A stretch of DNA of 14,078 nt, from positions 1 through 14,078 of the forward strand of contig CALEWN010000315.1 of assembly GCA_937925385.1 (NCBI GenBank), given 5' to 3'. The position numbers and the translations under genes are program-made. The notes below the pieces were generated by a model. The model ran no database searches. It saw only the letters and a list, made by a program, of their open reading frames with translations, and was not told the DNA's origin. How positions within the stretch are numbered: position 1 is the first letter of the stretch; the number at the start of each line of letters is the position of its first letter. The DNA comes from an uncultured Senegalimassilia sp. Its GTDB lineage: Bacteria; Actinomycetota; Coriobacteriia; Coriobacteriales; Eggerthellaceae. Positions 6,563 to 14,073 of this stretch are shown here, piece by piece.

Positions 6563-8398
6563 TCATAAGTTGCGTTGCTGGTACAGGCCGTTGTCGGCGA
6601 ATCCTTGCTTGCGGTAGTAGCCGCGCGTGCCTACGGCGCTGATGACGTTGATGGCGGTATAGCCGTTTTCGCGGGCGATGGCACAGGCGCGTTCGATGAG
6701 CTTGGTGCCCAGGCCGCGATGCTGGGCGTTTTCGCCGCCTTGGTGCAGGCCGGCAACGCGCCCGTATACGTGTACTTCGCGAATCATGGCTTCATTAGCG
6801 TGAATGGGCAGGTCGGAAGCGTGTGCGCTCACGTAGTCGGCATTCGGCATGGATAGGCGCAGGAAGCCTGCGATGCGGTTGTCGGGAGTGACCCACTGCA
6901 GGAAAACCTCGCGGGTGTTCGTCGTTTCATAGGCTACTTCCGACAGCGAGAGCTCGTCGCTTGCGGCGGCTCCGAAAGCGATTTCTCGGGAGCGGATCTC
7001 CTGCACCGGTTGGGCTCGTTTGGCAAGCTCCAGGTCGACCAGCTGACGCAGGTTCACCTTCTTGTTGCCGGTCATGATGTCGTGCGCCGAGATGTCGCGG
7101 ATCATGCGCGAGATGCGCGTGAACGGCGGCGTGACCAGCACGTCATCGGCTAGCAGGTTGACCAGCTCTTCCTCGGTGTAAGGGCGCCAGCTGCCGTTGC
7201 GCCAATGCGCGACCAACCCCGTGCCGTCTACGAGCGCGCAAGGGTACAGCTTGATCTCATCGGGTTTGAAGGCGAGGTGCTCGACCATGCGGCGGTAATC
7301 GGCGGCATCGCTTTCGGGCGTTGCGCCGAGCAGGTTCGTCATGAAGTGCGCGTGCGTTTTGAAGCCGAATATGCGGGCGAACTCGAAAGCTTGCTGCATG
7401 CGGTCAACGCCGATGCCCCGATGGTTCGCGGCAAGGATGCGCTCGTCAAGGCTTTGGATGCCCATCTGCAGCTTCGTGCAACCCAGGTGGCGCAGCATGG
7501 CAAGCCGTTTGGGCGTGACGGCATCGGGGCGGGTTTCCACCACAAGGCCCACGCAACGGTGCTCTGCGGACTCGTTTTTGCGCTGCAGGGCCTCCAGCTG
7601 GGAAAACGTTGCGGTCTGCCATTGTGCGACGACGGCCCAGCCGTTGCCGTCTGCACGGGTGCCACAGGCGTATAGGCTTCGAACCGTTTCGTTATATGAG
7701 GCATCGCCAGCCGTGATGCGGGCTTGCGCTTCGGCGGCCCAGTCGGCAAGGTCGTCGCGCTCGCAGGCTATGCCTGCGTCGCGGTATTGCTCGCGGCGCG
7801 TTTCGGATTCGCGTTCAACCGTGGTTTCGCAGCCTATGTCGTTCAGGGCGCGGAACAGCTCGTGCATGTACCAGATCTGGTAGGCTTCGGGGTAGTCGCT
7901 CCAAGTGCCGCCCAGCACGATGAGCTCCACCTTGTCGGTGACGTGCCCCATTTGATGCAGGGTGCGCAAGCGGGCGGTGACCTGCAGGTACGGGTCGAAC
8001 CAGTTACGCTCGGCGCGTTGGCAGGCCGGCTCGTCGTGCAGGTAGCGGTTGGGCATGCGCCCGTCGTGGGGGCAATACAGGCCCGCGCTCGCGCACGGCC
8101 AGGGCGTCGTGCGCACGGTGACGGTGGCCACGCCGGATGCAGTGCGTCGTGGTTTGACCTGCAGCGTTCGTACCAGCAGGGCCTCTTCGGCGGGCGAAAC
8201 GCTCCAGGTGCGCCATTGCTCAGGGCGGTGTTCCTTCGCCTCCTGATAAAACGGCAGCAGCTTCTTCTTCGCCACGTAGCGGACAGGGCCGGCCACCTCG
8301 CGATTTCGGGCGCGGATGATGCGGTCGAGCGCATCGGGGGAAAGCGGGGCGTTGGTGCGGCGGATCTCGCCGAGGATGTTCTGCAGTGTCTTTTCCAT
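6563..8398 (-). CDS. elp3: Elp3-type tRNA U34 radical SAM / GNAT acetyltransferase, with an altered cluster motif
   Basis: A 611-residue two-domain protein of Elp3 length and order. The N-terminal radical SAM part has RMPNRYLHDEPACQRAE (114-130), FDPYLQ (134-139), GHVTDKVELIVLGGTW (151-166), ETRPD (288-292) and MGIQSLDERIL (312-322). The C-terminal GNAT domain (about 480-611) has REVHVYG (540-546), the acetyl-CoA loop QHRGLG (559-564) and RGYYRKQGF (592-600). Elp3 uses acetyl-CoA and SAM radical chemistry to form 5-carboxymethyluridine at tRNA wobble U34. The expected CxxxCxxC reads C102-A-S-A-G106-L-Y-C109, with the middle ligand replaced by Gly through a GGC codon. Everything around it is in frame and conserved. 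The gene appears to be leaderless. It is divergent from a cysteine desulfurase/methyltransferase pair with related tRNA roles. Confidence 0.9.
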   Translation of the reverse strand: MEKTLQNILGEIRRTNAPLSPDALDRIIRARNREVAGPVRYVAKKKLLPFYQEAKEHRPEQWRTWSVSPAEEALLVRTLQVKPRRTASGVATVTVRTTPWPCASAGLYCPHDGRMPNRYLHDEPACQRAERNWFDPYLQVTARLRTLHQMGHVTDKVELIVLGGTWSDYPEAYQIWYMHELFRALNDIGCETTVERESETRREQYRDAGIACERDDLADWAAEAQARITAGDASYNETVRSLYACGTRADGNGWAVVAQWQTATFSQLEALQRKNESAEHRCVGLVVETRPDAVTPKRLAMLRHLGCTKLQMGIQSLDERILAANHRGIGVDRMQQAFEFARIFGFKTHAHFMTNLLGATPESDAADYRRMVEHLAFKPDEIKLYPCALVDGTGLVAHWRNGSWRPYTEEELVNLLADDVLVTPPFTRISRMIRDISAHDIMTGNKKVNLRQLVDLELAKRAQPVQEIRSREIAFGAAASDELSLSEVAYETTNTREVFLQWVTPDNRIAGFLRLSMPNADYVSAHASDLPIHANEAMIREVHVYGRVAGLHQGGENAQHRGLGTKLIERACAIARENGYTAINVISAVGTRGYYRKQGFADNGLYQQRNL

Positions 8399-8434
8399 AG
8401 CCGGTATTGTACGGCAAAGCGCAAAGGGGCGAAG
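8399..8434 (-). promoter_or_regulatory. Candidate promoter giving a leaderless Elp3 transcript
   Basis: On the minus strand TACAAT (8411-8406) is a near-consensus -10, and its end lies exactly 7 bases before the A of the Elp3 ATG at 8398. A start of transcription at that A would give an mRNA without a 5' leader. No SD-like sequence lies just upstream of this ATG, unlike the other genes here. The -35 is weak (about TTCGCC, 8433-8428). Confidence 0.5.
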
Positions 8435-8735
8435 GTGCGATGCGTCGGTATCGCGAAAAGGCTCGGAGCTATGCGCTCATCAGACCGTGGGAAACCGGCG
8501 TTTGCCGCGCGTCGTCGGTGCATACGTGAAGGCTTTGCGGAGCATGCGCGGCGGTTTCATGCAAATGCTCAACAGGTTAAGCCCTGGATGATGCAGAGCG
8601 CTTATCAATGGAGAAGCAAAATAGGTATTGACCAGGCATTATCCGTTAATCGATAAATCAGTTCCCAAGTGATATTGGCTTAGTGCCATTTAAGCCGGCA
8701 CGTTAGAATTGAAGAACGAAAGGAACGAAACAACG
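8399..8735. other. Divergent intergenic region between elp3 and the cysteine desulfurase gene
   Basis: This 337-base gap holds the Elp3 promoter at its left end and an AT-richer segment (about 8600-8735) at its right end. In the latter, TTGACC (8628-8633) with GATAAA (8652-8657), or TTAGTG (8680-8685) with TAGAAT (8704-8709), could serve the + strand genes. Nested inverted repeats, GGCTTA (8677-8682)/TAAGCC (8691-8696) and GTGCC (8683-8687)/GGCAC (8697-8701), overlap the second candidate promoter and could be an operator. A 29-codon ORF at 8440-8529 has a weak SD but no recognisable product. I see no RNA gene. Confidence 0.4.
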
Positions 8736-9896
8736 ATGGATAACGCTGCGACGACGCCTCCTTATCCGGAGGTGCTTGCTCGTATGCATGACGCGATGAT
8801 GGACGGTTGGGGCAATCCTTCGTCGCCGCACGTGGTGGGCCGCCGTGCCAAGGAAATGCTCGAGGACAGCCGTGCGGCCATTGCCGGCGTGCTTGGCGTG
8901 GACGCCGACGAGATCTGCTTCACGTCCGGTTCGACGGAATCGAACAACCTGGCAATACGCGGGGCGTGCCTGGCTCAGCGTGAGAATCCGGGCAAGATTA
9001 TCACCTCCACGTTGGAGCACCCCTCTGTTACCCGAACCGTTCGCGGCATGCGACGCGACCTTGATTGGGATTGCCGCTACGTCGATGCGCCGGATGGCTG
9101 CTTCGACATGGAGCAGCTGGCCGAGCAGTTGCAGGACGGTCCTACGTCGCTCGTCTCGGTAATGCGCGTGCAAAACGAAACGGGTTGGATCTTCCCTATT
9201 CCTGAAATCGCGCAGCTGCGTGACGAGCTTGCTCCGGGCGTGCCGCTACACTGCGATGCCACGCAGGCGTTTTGCAAGATGCCGGTCAACCCGCGCGAAT
9301 GGGGTGTGCAGCTGCTCACGGCGGGTGCGCACAAGATCGGCGGGCCGCGCGGTATCGGCATCCTGTACGTGCAGCGCGGGCTTCCCATGCATACCACCGC
9401 GTTCGGTGGCAACCAGGAGCGCGGTTTGCGTTCGGGCACGGAGCCGGTGTTCCTTGCCGTGGGCATGGCGGAAGCCGTGCGCATCACGGCGGCGCATATG
9501 GAAACGGACATGGAATATGCCGCAAGCCTCCGCGAGCGCGCCATAGAAGGTTTGAAGCGCGAGATCCCCGATGTGGTGGTGCATGCGCCCGAAGGCGGAA
9601 GCCCCTACATTCTGAGCGTTAGCGTGCCTGGTCTGCCGAATGCCGTATCGGTGAAATACCTTTCCGGTCGCCGCGTGTGCGTGTCGCGCGCGTCGGCGTG
9701 CGAGGAGAACCACACCACCGTCGCGCCGGGCACGTGGCGTCCGAAGCATCCGCTGGCGTTGCAGGCGGCAGGCATCCCGCTTCGCGAGGGCAAGGAAACG
9801 CTGCGTGCGAGCTTCTTCCATCGCAATACTCCTGAAGATGTGGATCGCTTCGTTGCCGTGCTGGCGCAGTGCGCCCGAGAGATGCGCGAGTCGTAG
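8736..9896 (+). CDS. Cysteine desulfurase (IscS/NifS family)
   Basis: A 386-residue fold-type I PLP enzyme that should move sulfur from L-cysteine to an active-site persulfide for FeS clusters or thiolated tRNA. Visible signatures are DNAATT (2-7) at the very N-terminus, TSGSTESNNLAIRG (63-76), LEHPSV (93-98) with the PLP-stacking His95, CDATQ (173-177), and the Schiff-base Lys200 in GAHKIGGPRGIGILY. The catalytic Cys322 lies in SRASACEEN, and RASFFHRNTPEDVD (357-370) follows. The usual glycines around the catalytic loop (StGSAC, RiSlG) are replaced. ATG 8736 is chosen because AAAGGAA lies at 8719-8725 and the family normally starts just before DNAATT; an in-frame TTG at 8709 would swallow this SD. 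The downstream methyltransferase begins 4 bases after its stop, so they are surely co-transcribed. Which acceptor it serves cannot be read from sequence. Confidence 0.92.
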   Translation: MDNAATTPPYPEVLARMHDAMMDGWGNPSSPHVVGRRAKEMLEDSRAAIAGVLGVDADEICFTSGSTESNNLAIRGACLAQRENPGKIITSTLEHPSVTRTVRGMRRDLDWDCRYVDAPDGCFDMEQLAEQLQDGPTSLVSVMRVQNETGWIFPIPEIAQLRDELAPGVPLHCDATQAFCKMPVNPREWGVQLLTAGAHKIGGPRGIGILYVQRGLPMHTTAFGGNQERGLRSGTEPVFLAVGMAEAVRITAAHMETDMEYAASLRERAIEGLKREIPDVVVHAPEGGSPYILSVSVPGLPNAVSVKYLSGRRVCVSRASACEENHTTVAPGTWRPKHPLALQAAGIPLREGKETLRASFFHRNTPEDVDRFVAVLAQCAREMRES

Positions 9897-9900
9897 GAAT

Positions 9901-10800
9901 ATGGAACTGCGTGGGGACCCTAACGGCGGACAAGTGCGTACAGCTGCAAGCGATGGCGCAGCTTGTGCGGCTGGTACAGCTGAAGACCTTGCGGCGGATG
10001 GTGATGCGGCAAGGGGCGCCGAAGAGGCGCTGGCGCTGCGTTTGTGCGCGCTGACTGGTGAGTTTTATCGAGCGAACGCGGAATCGTTCTCGCAGACGCG
10101 GCAGTTGCCGTGGCAAGGCTGGGTGCGATTGCTCGAGGTCATGGGTGCGCGCGCGGCTGAGCATGAGCCGCTGTGCGTGCTTGACCTGGCTTGCGGCAAT
10201 CTGCGTTTCGAGCGGTATTTGGCGGATGCCTTGCCTGGCAGGATGGTGTCGGGTTATGCGGTGGATAATTGCGATTCGCTGGTGGAAGCGGGGGAGCGGG
10301 GCGAGTTTGGGTCCTTGTCCCGAATAGCCTTCCAGAACCTTGATGTGATCGAGCGGCTTTTTGCTGGCTGCCTTCGGGAGTCGCTTGAGGCTCCGGATGC
10401 GTCGTGCGACTTGGCGGTATCATTCGGGTTCATGCATCACGTACCGCTGGAGCGCTGGCGCGTGGAGCTGCTGCGCGCGCTTATCGCGAAGGTGCGGCCG
10501 GGCGGGTTCGTGGCGGTGAGCTTCTGGCGATTCCTGAACAGCGACAAGCTGGCGCGCAAGGCGCAGGAAACCACGGACCGTGCGCGCGCCGAGTTGGGGC
10601 TTCCCGAGCTGCCTCAGAACGATTATCTGCTGGGTTGGCAGGATACGCAGGGGCTGTACCGCTATTGCCATCATTTCGACGAGCAGGAAATCGAGCGGCT
10701 GCTGGCGGCGGTGGCGGATTCGGCGGAGCTTGTTAGCCGCTTCGAGGCAGATGGCAAGACGGGCAACTTGAACGAATACGTGGTTATGCGCGTAAAGTAA
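9901..10800 (+). CDS. Trm9/ABH8-like SAM-dependent methyltransferase, probable tRNA wobble-uridine methylase
   Basis: A 299-residue class I methyltransferase. Motif I is VLDLACGNLRFERYL (93-107), the acidic ribose-binding loop is YAVDN (119-123), and motif IV is CDLAVSFGFMHHVPLERWRV (169-188), followed by KVRPGGFVAVSFW (197-209). Several stretches match yeast Trm9 as I recall it: FSQTR..PW (63-71, Trm9 HFSQTRYKPW), AVSFGFMHH (Trm9 AISIAVVHH), and LYRYCHHFDEQEIE near 252-265 (Trm9 KYRYYHLYREGELE). Trm9 turns cm5U34 into mcm5U34, directly downstream of Elp3. Residues 1-45 are an Ala/Gly-rich extension with no Trm9 counterpart. The start is therefore uncertain: ATG 9901 has only a weak TAGGA SD overlapping the previous stop, while GTG 9934 has GGCGGA nearby. 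Co-transcribed with the cysteine desulfurase. Confidence 0.82.
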   Translation: MELRGDPNGGQVRTAASDGAACAAGTAEDLAADGDAARGAEEALALRLCALTGEFYRANAESFSQTRQLPWQGWVRLLEVMGARAAEHEPLCVLDLACGNLRFERYLADALPGRMVSGYAVDNCDSLVEAGERGEFGSLSRIAFQNLDVIERLFAGCLRESLEAPDASCDLAVSFGFMHHVPLERWRVELLRALIAKVRPGGFVAVSFWRFLNSDKLARKAQETTDRARAELGLPELPQNDYLLGWQDTQGLYRYCHHFDEQEIERLLAAVADSAELVSRFEADGKTGNLNEYVVMRVK

Positions 10801-10801
10801 G

Positions 10802-10848
10802 GGGCGGCTGCCGTGCGAATCGTTCGCAGGCAACCGCCCTTTTCTCGT
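10802..10848 (+). terminator. Strong intrinsic terminator after the methyltransferase gene
   Basis: GGGCGG (10802-10807) pairs with CCGCCC (10834-10839). The stem continues inwards through TGCC/GGCA and a perfect TGCGAA (10814-10819) with TTCGCA (10823-10828), closed by a TCG loop, with one small bulge. TTTTCTCGTTT follows directly. It lies between convergent genes and may also stop transcription from the permease side. Confidence 0.9.
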
Positions 10849-10860
10849 TTCGGTGCTCGG

Positions 10861-13092
10861 CTACGCAAGCAGCTTCTTACCTGCGCCGGAGATCACTGCT
10901 GATCGTGCGACCAGGTACGTGGACGTCAGGTAGATTGCGTACACCGCAACCACCAGCGCGATACCGACGGCAAGCGTGCTGGTAACAGCCCCCGTGCCCC
11001 AAATCGACAACAGATTCTTATACAGAAGGCTGATAGCGCATGCCGAATGACAGCCTGCAACAAGAAGCGGAGCCACGAAGTAGATGCCGATCTGCGTGCG
11101 TAGGCTTCGCAGCACCATGCTTCTGTCGCATCCCAGCTGAGCCAGCAGGCGATAGCGCGGGATGCTGTCCGCCACCTCGGAGAGCTGCTGGACGGAAAGG
11201 ACCGCCGCGGTGGTCATCAGGAAGATGAATCCAACGTAAAGCGCCAGGTAAACCAACAGAAGTTTAAGCCCCATGCTATCGGCGATAATGCCCTCGCTCG
11301 TATCGTAATAGGACACCGGCCATGGGCGGGAGTCGTACGTCCAGCCAGCCTCGGCAAGCTCCTCACTCGGAGGGACAGCTTTGCCGTATTCAGCCATCAG
11401 GTCTTTCATGGCCTGCTCTTGCGAATCGCTTGCCAGGTTGACGTTCAGCTCGCTCAAGTACGGCAGATCGCCAGCGGCGAACCTGTCGGCCGCCAATTCG
11501 TCGGGAACCACCAGCACGGCGATTAGGCAGCTCATGCTGCTCACTTGGAGCGATTGCGAGACAACCTGCCCGGATGCGGCCAGCTCATGGCCGTCAACGG
11601 TGATGGTGCGCCCTTTCTGGCCAAGGGCCTTCGCATAGTCGGCAGATTTATCGACCGTGTTGTCGACCAGGTACTCGTTGGGAGCAAGCTTGATCGGCTT
11701 TTCGCCTATAAGCTGGCGTGCGGCGTTGAACTGCGATAACGGCACATACTGCACACCCTCGTCGGCCATGCTGGAGTTCTCGTCGGAGCCGATTTGGGCA
11801 AGCGTGAAGCCGCACGCATCGACAAGCTGTCTTTCCGTCAAATCATTCGCAAGCCACGTGTCCACCTGAGCCGAGCCGGTCACGCGCTCGTCCCAATCGG
11901 GAATGAGCGTCTTCATATACGCGGCGGTGGAACCGCCGTTCGCCTGCCACAGGCTGTGGATCTCGTTGCGCTGGGCCTCGGTCTCCCGAATCGCGGCCGC
12001 CTTCTCTTCTTCCCCGCCATATTGGTCTGCCGGCACCGCTTCCATATCAGAGATGTCGAGCGACATAAGGCTTGCGCGGATGGATGCGTCGAACTGGGTG
12101 TTCTCCTCTAGCTGGTCGGAGAACAGCGATGCCAGGCTGAAGCCCGTGGAGAATACGACGATGCAGAAGAACAGGAGGACGCTCACCACCCACAGCGACA
12201 CGAACGCGGTGTTCACCTTCGCCGCAATTTGGCGCATGGTGAACATGGCCAGACCCTTGAAGTACACGCCGCGCAAACGCTGGATCAGCAAGATGAAGAA
12301 CCCCGAGGCCGACCAGAACAGGCCCAGCGTGCCAACGAGCATCAGCACGGTCGCGGTGCGGAAGTGCTCGCCGAAGTACACGAGGCCGTCGAGGTTGAGC
12401 TCGGCATACGCCTTCGCCAGAATCAGGCACGATAGCACGAACACGACGAGGCAGACGATGGGGTTGCGCATGGGCATGCGCTCGTTGCGGGAGCCGGCAG
12501 ACAGCAGCGTGGCAAGCTTGCAACGCGAGATCTGCACGGCGTTGAACAGGGCGACCACGGCGAAGATGAGCGCGAAACACCCCAAAGTCAGCTGTGCGGA
12601 GCGGACGCTGAACAGCAGATGGTAGTCGCTGATGGCCACGCCGATGAGCCCCGCCGTGGCGAAGGCGATCGCTTGCGAGATCAAAAAGCCCAGCCCAAGG
12701 CCCACCAGCAGCGCGATCACGCCGACGATCAGCGTTTCCATCAGGACTACCGAAGAGACTTGGCGCGGGCTCATGCCCAGCAGCAGGTACGTGCCGAACT
12801 CCTTTTTGCGCGCCCGAACAACGAATCGGTTGGCGTACAGGACCAAAAATCCCAAAACAACGGCGACGACGATGCTGAAATAGGTCATGACCTGAGCGAG
12901 GATGTCGAAAATGCTTGCGCCCGACGCCAGGAACACGTTCGCGGCGCCTTCCTGCGCCTCGAAGAGCACGCGCGAGTCCTCGATAGCATTGAAGGCGTAG
13001 AAGACCGCCACGCCCAAAGTGAGGGTAACGAAATACACGGCGTAGTCGCGCATGCTGCGGTGCACGTTGCGCAAGGCGAGTTTCATCAACAT
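10861..13092 (-). CDS. BceB-type FtsX-like ABC transporter permease with large extracellular domain
   Basis: This protein of about 743 residues (746 if GTG 13101 is used; numbering here follows the longer form) has the ten-segment BceB layout. One segment is at about 20-40, six more lie between 70 and 322, then comes a soluble extracellular stretch of about 322-610, then three segments at about 615-640, 675-700 and 705-730. The N-terminus KLALRNVHRSMRDY and the FGTYLLLGMSPRQ motif (102-114) are typical of this FtsX-domain family. Such permeases, with a BceA-type ATPase, sense or remove cell-wall-targeting peptide antibiotics, often paired with a two-component system. It is longer than BceB (about 650), mainly in the extracellular domain. 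ATG 13092 is preferred because AGGCGG is spaced 9 bases from it; the ATPase gene ends only 12 bases before it. The ligand is unknown. Confidence 0.85.
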   Translation of the reverse strand: MLMKLALRNVHRSMRDYAVYFVTLTLGVAVFYAFNAIEDSRVLFEAQEGAANVFLASGASIFDILAQVMTYFSIVVAVVLGFLVLYANRFVVRARKKEFGTYLLLGMSPRQVSSVVLMETLIVGVIALLVGLGLGFLISQAIAFATAGLIGVAISDYHLLFSVRSAQLTLGCFALIFAVVALFNAVQISRCKLATLLSAGSRNERMPMRNPIVCLVVFVLSCLILAKAYAELNLDGLVYFGEHFRTATVLMLVGTLGLFWSASGFFILLIQRLRGVYFKGLAMFTMRQIAAKVNTAFVSLWVVSVLLFFCIVVFSTGFSLASLFSDQLEENTQFDASIRASLMSLDISDMEAVPADQYGGEEEKAAAIRETEAQRNEIHSLWQANGGSTAAYMKTLIPDWDERVTGSAQVDTWLANDLTERQLVDACGFTLAQIGSDENSSMADEGVQYVPLSQFNAARQLIGEKPIKLAPNEYLVDNTVDKSADYAKALGQKGRTITVDGHELAASGQVVSQSLQVSSMSCLIAVLVVPDELAADRFAAGDLPYLSELNVNLASDSQEQAMKDLMAEYGKAVPPSEELAEAGWTYDSRPWPVSYYDTSEGIIADSMGLKLLLVYLALYVGFIFLMTTAAVLSVQQLSEVADSIPRYRLLAQLGCDRSMVLRSLRTQIGIYFVAPLLVAGCHSACAISLLYKNLLSIWGTGAVTSTLAVGIALVVAVYAIYLTSTYLVARSAVISGAGKKLLA

Positions 13093-13104
13093 GATGGCCA
13101 CCGC

Positions 13105-13974
13105 CTAGTTGCGCGGCGCGTCAGCGTGCGAGGATGCGAAGCCGACCGCGGGGGAGTCGCCCTGCTTGCCGGAAAGGAACGCCTGGACTTCAAGGATGTG
13201 CTGGTAGAAATCGGTTCGGGCGTCATCGCCGCGGCGCAGCTCGTTGAACAGCTTACCGTCCTTGATGAACAGGATGCGATCGGCGTAGGAGGCGGCCACC
13301 GCATCGTGCGTGACCATCATGATGGTGGCGTGCAGCTTCGCGTTCAGCACCTCGAGGGTTTCAAGGAGAACGGCGGCGTTGCGCGAGTCGAGCGCGCCGG
13401 TGGGTTCGTCGGCCAAGACCAGCTTCGGGTCAGCGACGATGGCGCGCGCCGCGGCCACGCGCTGGCGTTGGCCGCCCGACATCTGGCGCGGGTATTTCTG
13501 CAGGACGTCCGTTACGCCCAGCATGTTCGCGGTGCTATCGACCTTCGCGCGCACGGCGTCGGCCTTCTCGCCTTTGATGGTGAGGGCCAGGGCGATGTTC
13601 TCGAAACCGGTCAGGGTGTCCAGCAGGTTGGCGTCCTGGAAGATGAAGCCCAGGTCGTCGCGGCGGAATTTGGAGAGCTGGCGGCTGCGCAGCTGCGTGA
13701 TGTCGAGCCCGTTCAGGATGATGTTCCCGCTGGTCACGGTGTCGATGGTGGAGATGCAGTTCAAAAGCGTGCTTTTGCCCGAGCCCGATGGGCCCATCAC
13801 GCCGACGAACTCGCCTTCGCAAATATCGAACGATACATCGTCGAGCGCGCGCGTGACGGCTTCTCGCGAGCCGTAGACTTTCCGAACGTCGCGCACGGAA
13901 AGCAGGACGTTGCGGTTGTCAGACGTGCCCGCGTTCGCGATGCCTGCCGGAGGGGTTGCGGTAACCATGGTCAT
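13105..13974 (-). CDS. BceA-type ABC transporter ATP-binding protein
   Basis: A 289-residue nucleotide-binding subunit with Walker A GPSGSGKST (61-69), Q-loop FQDANLL (112-118), signature SGGQR (166-170), Walker B LVLADEPTGALDSRN (185-199) and switch His223 (VTHD). The ending ELRRGDDARTDFYQHILEVQ (245-264) is characteristic of BceA-like ATPases and separates it from plain LolD/MacB proteins. A further stretch of about 20 low-complexity residues follows. ATG 13974 is chosen because AAAGGA (13986-13981) lies 6 bases upstream; the longer in-frame ATG at 14010 would contain that SD. It is translationally close to the permease downstream, so the pair forms one operon. It powers the permease by ATP hydrolysis at the inner face of the membrane. 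Confidence 0.92.
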   Translation of the reverse strand: MTMVTATPPAGIANAGTSDNRNVLLSVRDVRKVYGSREAVTRALDDVSFDICEGEFVGVMGPSGSGKSTLLNCISTIDTVTSGNIILNGLDITQLRSRQLSKFRRDDLGFIFQDANLLDTLTGFENIALALTIKGEKADAVRAKVDSTANMLGVTDVLQKYPRQMSGGQRQRVAAARAIVADPKLVLADEPTGALDSRNAAVLLETLEVLNAKLHATIMMVTHDAVAASYADRILFIKDGKLFNELRRGDDARTDFYQHILEVQAFLSGKQGDSPAVGFASSHADAPRN

Positions 13975-14046
13975 GGGGATTCCTTTCTCTTCGGTTCGGT
14001 ATATCCCCATGATGCGGCGCTTGCGAAAACGGAGCCATCGAAGGGC

Positions 14047-14073
14047 CTTACCGCAATCTTACGATGTTGTAAG
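14047..14073. promoter_or_regulatory. Three CTTAC/GTAAG boxes at 11-bp spacing upstream of the ABC operon
   Basis: CTTAC occurs at 14047-14051 and 14058-14062, an 11-bp direct repeat, and its inverse GTAAG at 14069-14073, again 11 bp on. Boxes one helical turn apart are typical sites for dimeric response regulators of the OmpR/PhoB type. They lie 74-100 bases upstream of the ATPase start, upstream of a weak candidate promoter (minus-strand TTCGCA at 14027-14022, TATACC at 14003-13998). The regulator gene is not in the window. Confidence 0.4.

Noticed and set aside
8060..8110. Frameshift as the explanation for the missing Elp3 cysteine
   Set aside because: Conserved family residues continue in the same frame on both sides, so a single substitution explains it better than an indel.
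8440..8529. 29-codon small ORF with a weak SD in the elp3/desulfurase gap
   Set aside because: It has no recognisable product, no regulatory codon run and no hairpin after it suggestive of attenuation; it could occur by chance.
7724..8656. 310-codon + strand frame over the Elp3 gene and adjoining gap
   Set aside because: It lies opposite clear Elp3 coding, has no recognisable domain, and its tail reads into an AT-rich regulatory gap.
10861..13974. FtsEX cell-division or MacB/LolCDE assignment for the ABC pair
   Set aside because: The ten-segment permease with one large extracellular domain and the BceA-type ATPase C-terminus fit the BceAB class better.
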